From assembly GCF_014168815.1 (NCBI RefSeq), contig NZ_AP021972.1, positions 248,001 through 312,000 on the forward strand: DNA of 64,000 nt, given 5' to 3'. Below are positions 63,249 to 64,000 of this stretch, in pieces. The translations under genes and the position numbers were made by a program. A model generated the notes under the pieces. It was not told the DNA's origin, searched no databases, and saw only the letters and a program-made list of their open reading frames with translations. Origin of the DNA: Klebsiella sp. WP3-W18-ESBL-02. Lineage in GTDB: Bacteria; Pseudomonadota; Gammaproteobacteria; Enterobacterales; Enterobacteriaceae. Every line of letters begins with the position of its first letter. Within the stretch, counting starts at the first letter, position 1.

Positions 63249-64000
63249 TTCGCCTTGGCCGCGTGATTTTTGCTCCGCCGGTCTATGCGCGTCTGCGCGA
63301 GCGTTACGTCGGCTATCGGCGCGCCGGTGCGTCCTGGCTTGCCGCAACGCTGGCCTGTTGGTGGACGGGCCTGGCGTGGATTTTCCTGCCGCTGGAGAAC
63401 CCGTGCTGGCAGGCATTGAGCGCGCGACAGGACGAACTGTTCCCGCATATTCATTTCGCGCGCCCGCGGCCGTTAGATCCGCTGCGCTTTATGCTACAGG
63501 CATTCTGGCTTATTGCCAGTAAACCGCCGCAGACGCGTAAACCCATCAGCTGGCGGCCATTCGCGAGCGTAGGACGCCTGCGCGAGCGTTACAACCAGTG
63601 GGCGGATGCGCTTCCTAGCCGCATCAATGCGCAAACCGACCATCTGGACCATAAAAAGGAGCTGGCGCACCTCAATCCGAAGCTGCGCCAGTTTATTCTC
63701 GGCGTCGTGGTCGGGCTGTCGCTGCTGCTGGCGCTGGTATGCATTACCCAACCGTTTAACCCACTGTCTCAGTTTATTTTCCTGATGCTGCTGTGGGGCG
63801 TGGCGCTGCTGGTTCGCCGCATTCCCGGTCGTTTCTCCGCGCTGATGCTGATTGTGCTATCGCTGACGGTTTCCTGCCGCTACATCTGGTGGCGCTATAC
63901 GTCTACGCTGAACTGGAACGATCCTGTGAGCCTGGTGTGCGGCCTGATTCTGCTGTTTGCGGAAACCTATGCCTGGATTGTGCTGGTGCTGGGCTATTTC
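63245..64000 (+). CDS. bcsA: Cellulose synthase catalytic subunit BcsA (5' part)
   Basis: The first 252 codons are open to the window edge. They show the enterobacterial BcsA N-terminal region: basic start, membrane segments at about 28-50 and 150-190 (ITQPFNPLSQFIFLMLLWG), and VSCRYIWWRYTSTLNW. The glycosyltransferase and PilZ domains lie outside the window. BcsA polymerises UDP-glucose and is activated by c-di-GMP. Confidence 0.94.
   Translation, partial: MIRLGRVIFAPPVYARLRERYVGYRRAGASWLAATLACWWTGLAWIFLPLENPCWQALSARQDELFPHIHFARPRPLDPLRFMLQAFWLIASKPPQTRKPISWRPFASVGRLRERYNQWADALPSRINAQTDHLDHKKELAHLNPKLRQFILGVVVGLSLLLALVCITQPFNPLSQFIFLMLLWGVALLVRRIPGRFSALMLIVLSLTVSCRYIWWRYTSTLNWNDPVSLVCGLILLFAETYAWIVLVLGYF

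Overview
The window is the chromosome of a member of the Enterobacteriaceae. Long stretches keep the gene order of the E. coli 80-min region (selAB-yiaY, avtA-malS-bax, xylRHGF/xylAB, wecH-ysaB-glyQS, cspA, yiaF-ghrB-yiaD-bisC-yiaC-tag, yhjY-yhjX-eptB-proK, dppABCDF, the ldr locus, bcsGFE/bcsRQA). Protein divergence and the accessory genes (a ketogluconate operon, arsRBC, a TpsB/lipoprotein pair) suggest a relative of Enterobacter, Leclercia, Kosakonia or Citrobacter rather than E. coli. The genus cannot be fixed from the sequence alone.

Layout. 1-1454 is the left end of a Mu-like transposable prophage (ner, repressor, operators, phage terminus) that runs out of the window to the left. It sits inside codon 7 or 8 of selA. 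selA (5'-truncated) and selB (one extra G) follow, both apparently dead, then yiaY. 6.1-12 kb holds a small membrane protein, an AraC remnant, ysaA, a two-partner-secretion-type transporter with an unusual Gly/Thr/Ser/Val-rich lipoprotein, and avtA. 12-24 kb holds malS, bax and the complete xylose regulon. 24-33 kb holds wecH, ysaB, glyQS, then arsRBC and an ABC-F gene placed between glyS and cspA. 33-41 kb holds an aromatic-acid-type MFS transporter, yiaF, and a kguE-K-T-ghrB operon with a LacI-family regulator and a matching operator. 41-50 kb holds yiaD, bisC, yiaC, tag, yhjY, yhjX with two YpdB-type sites, eptB and tRNA-Pro(CGG). 50-56 kb is the dipeptide permease. 56.0-57.3 kb is a tandem array of three ~428-bp units, each with an Ldr-like type I toxin peptide, an Rdl-like antisense RNA and a terminator. 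57.3-64 kb is the cellulose locus: bcsG frameshifted, bcsF intact, bcsE split by a perfect IS5 insertion, then bcsR, bcsQ and the start of bcsA, all intact.

A recurring theme is paired lesions in one pathway. selA and selB (selenocysteine insertion) and bcsG and bcsE (cellulose phosphoethanolamine modification and c-di-GMP response) each carry two unrelated kinds of damage, which suggests relaxed selection after the first hit. The selB lesion is in a homopolymer and could be a sequencing error; the prophage insertion, the IS5 insertion with its target duplication, and the 11-bp bcsG deletion cannot be explained that way. The least explained gene set is the TpsB transporter with its low-complexity lipoprotein partner at 7.3-10.3 kb.
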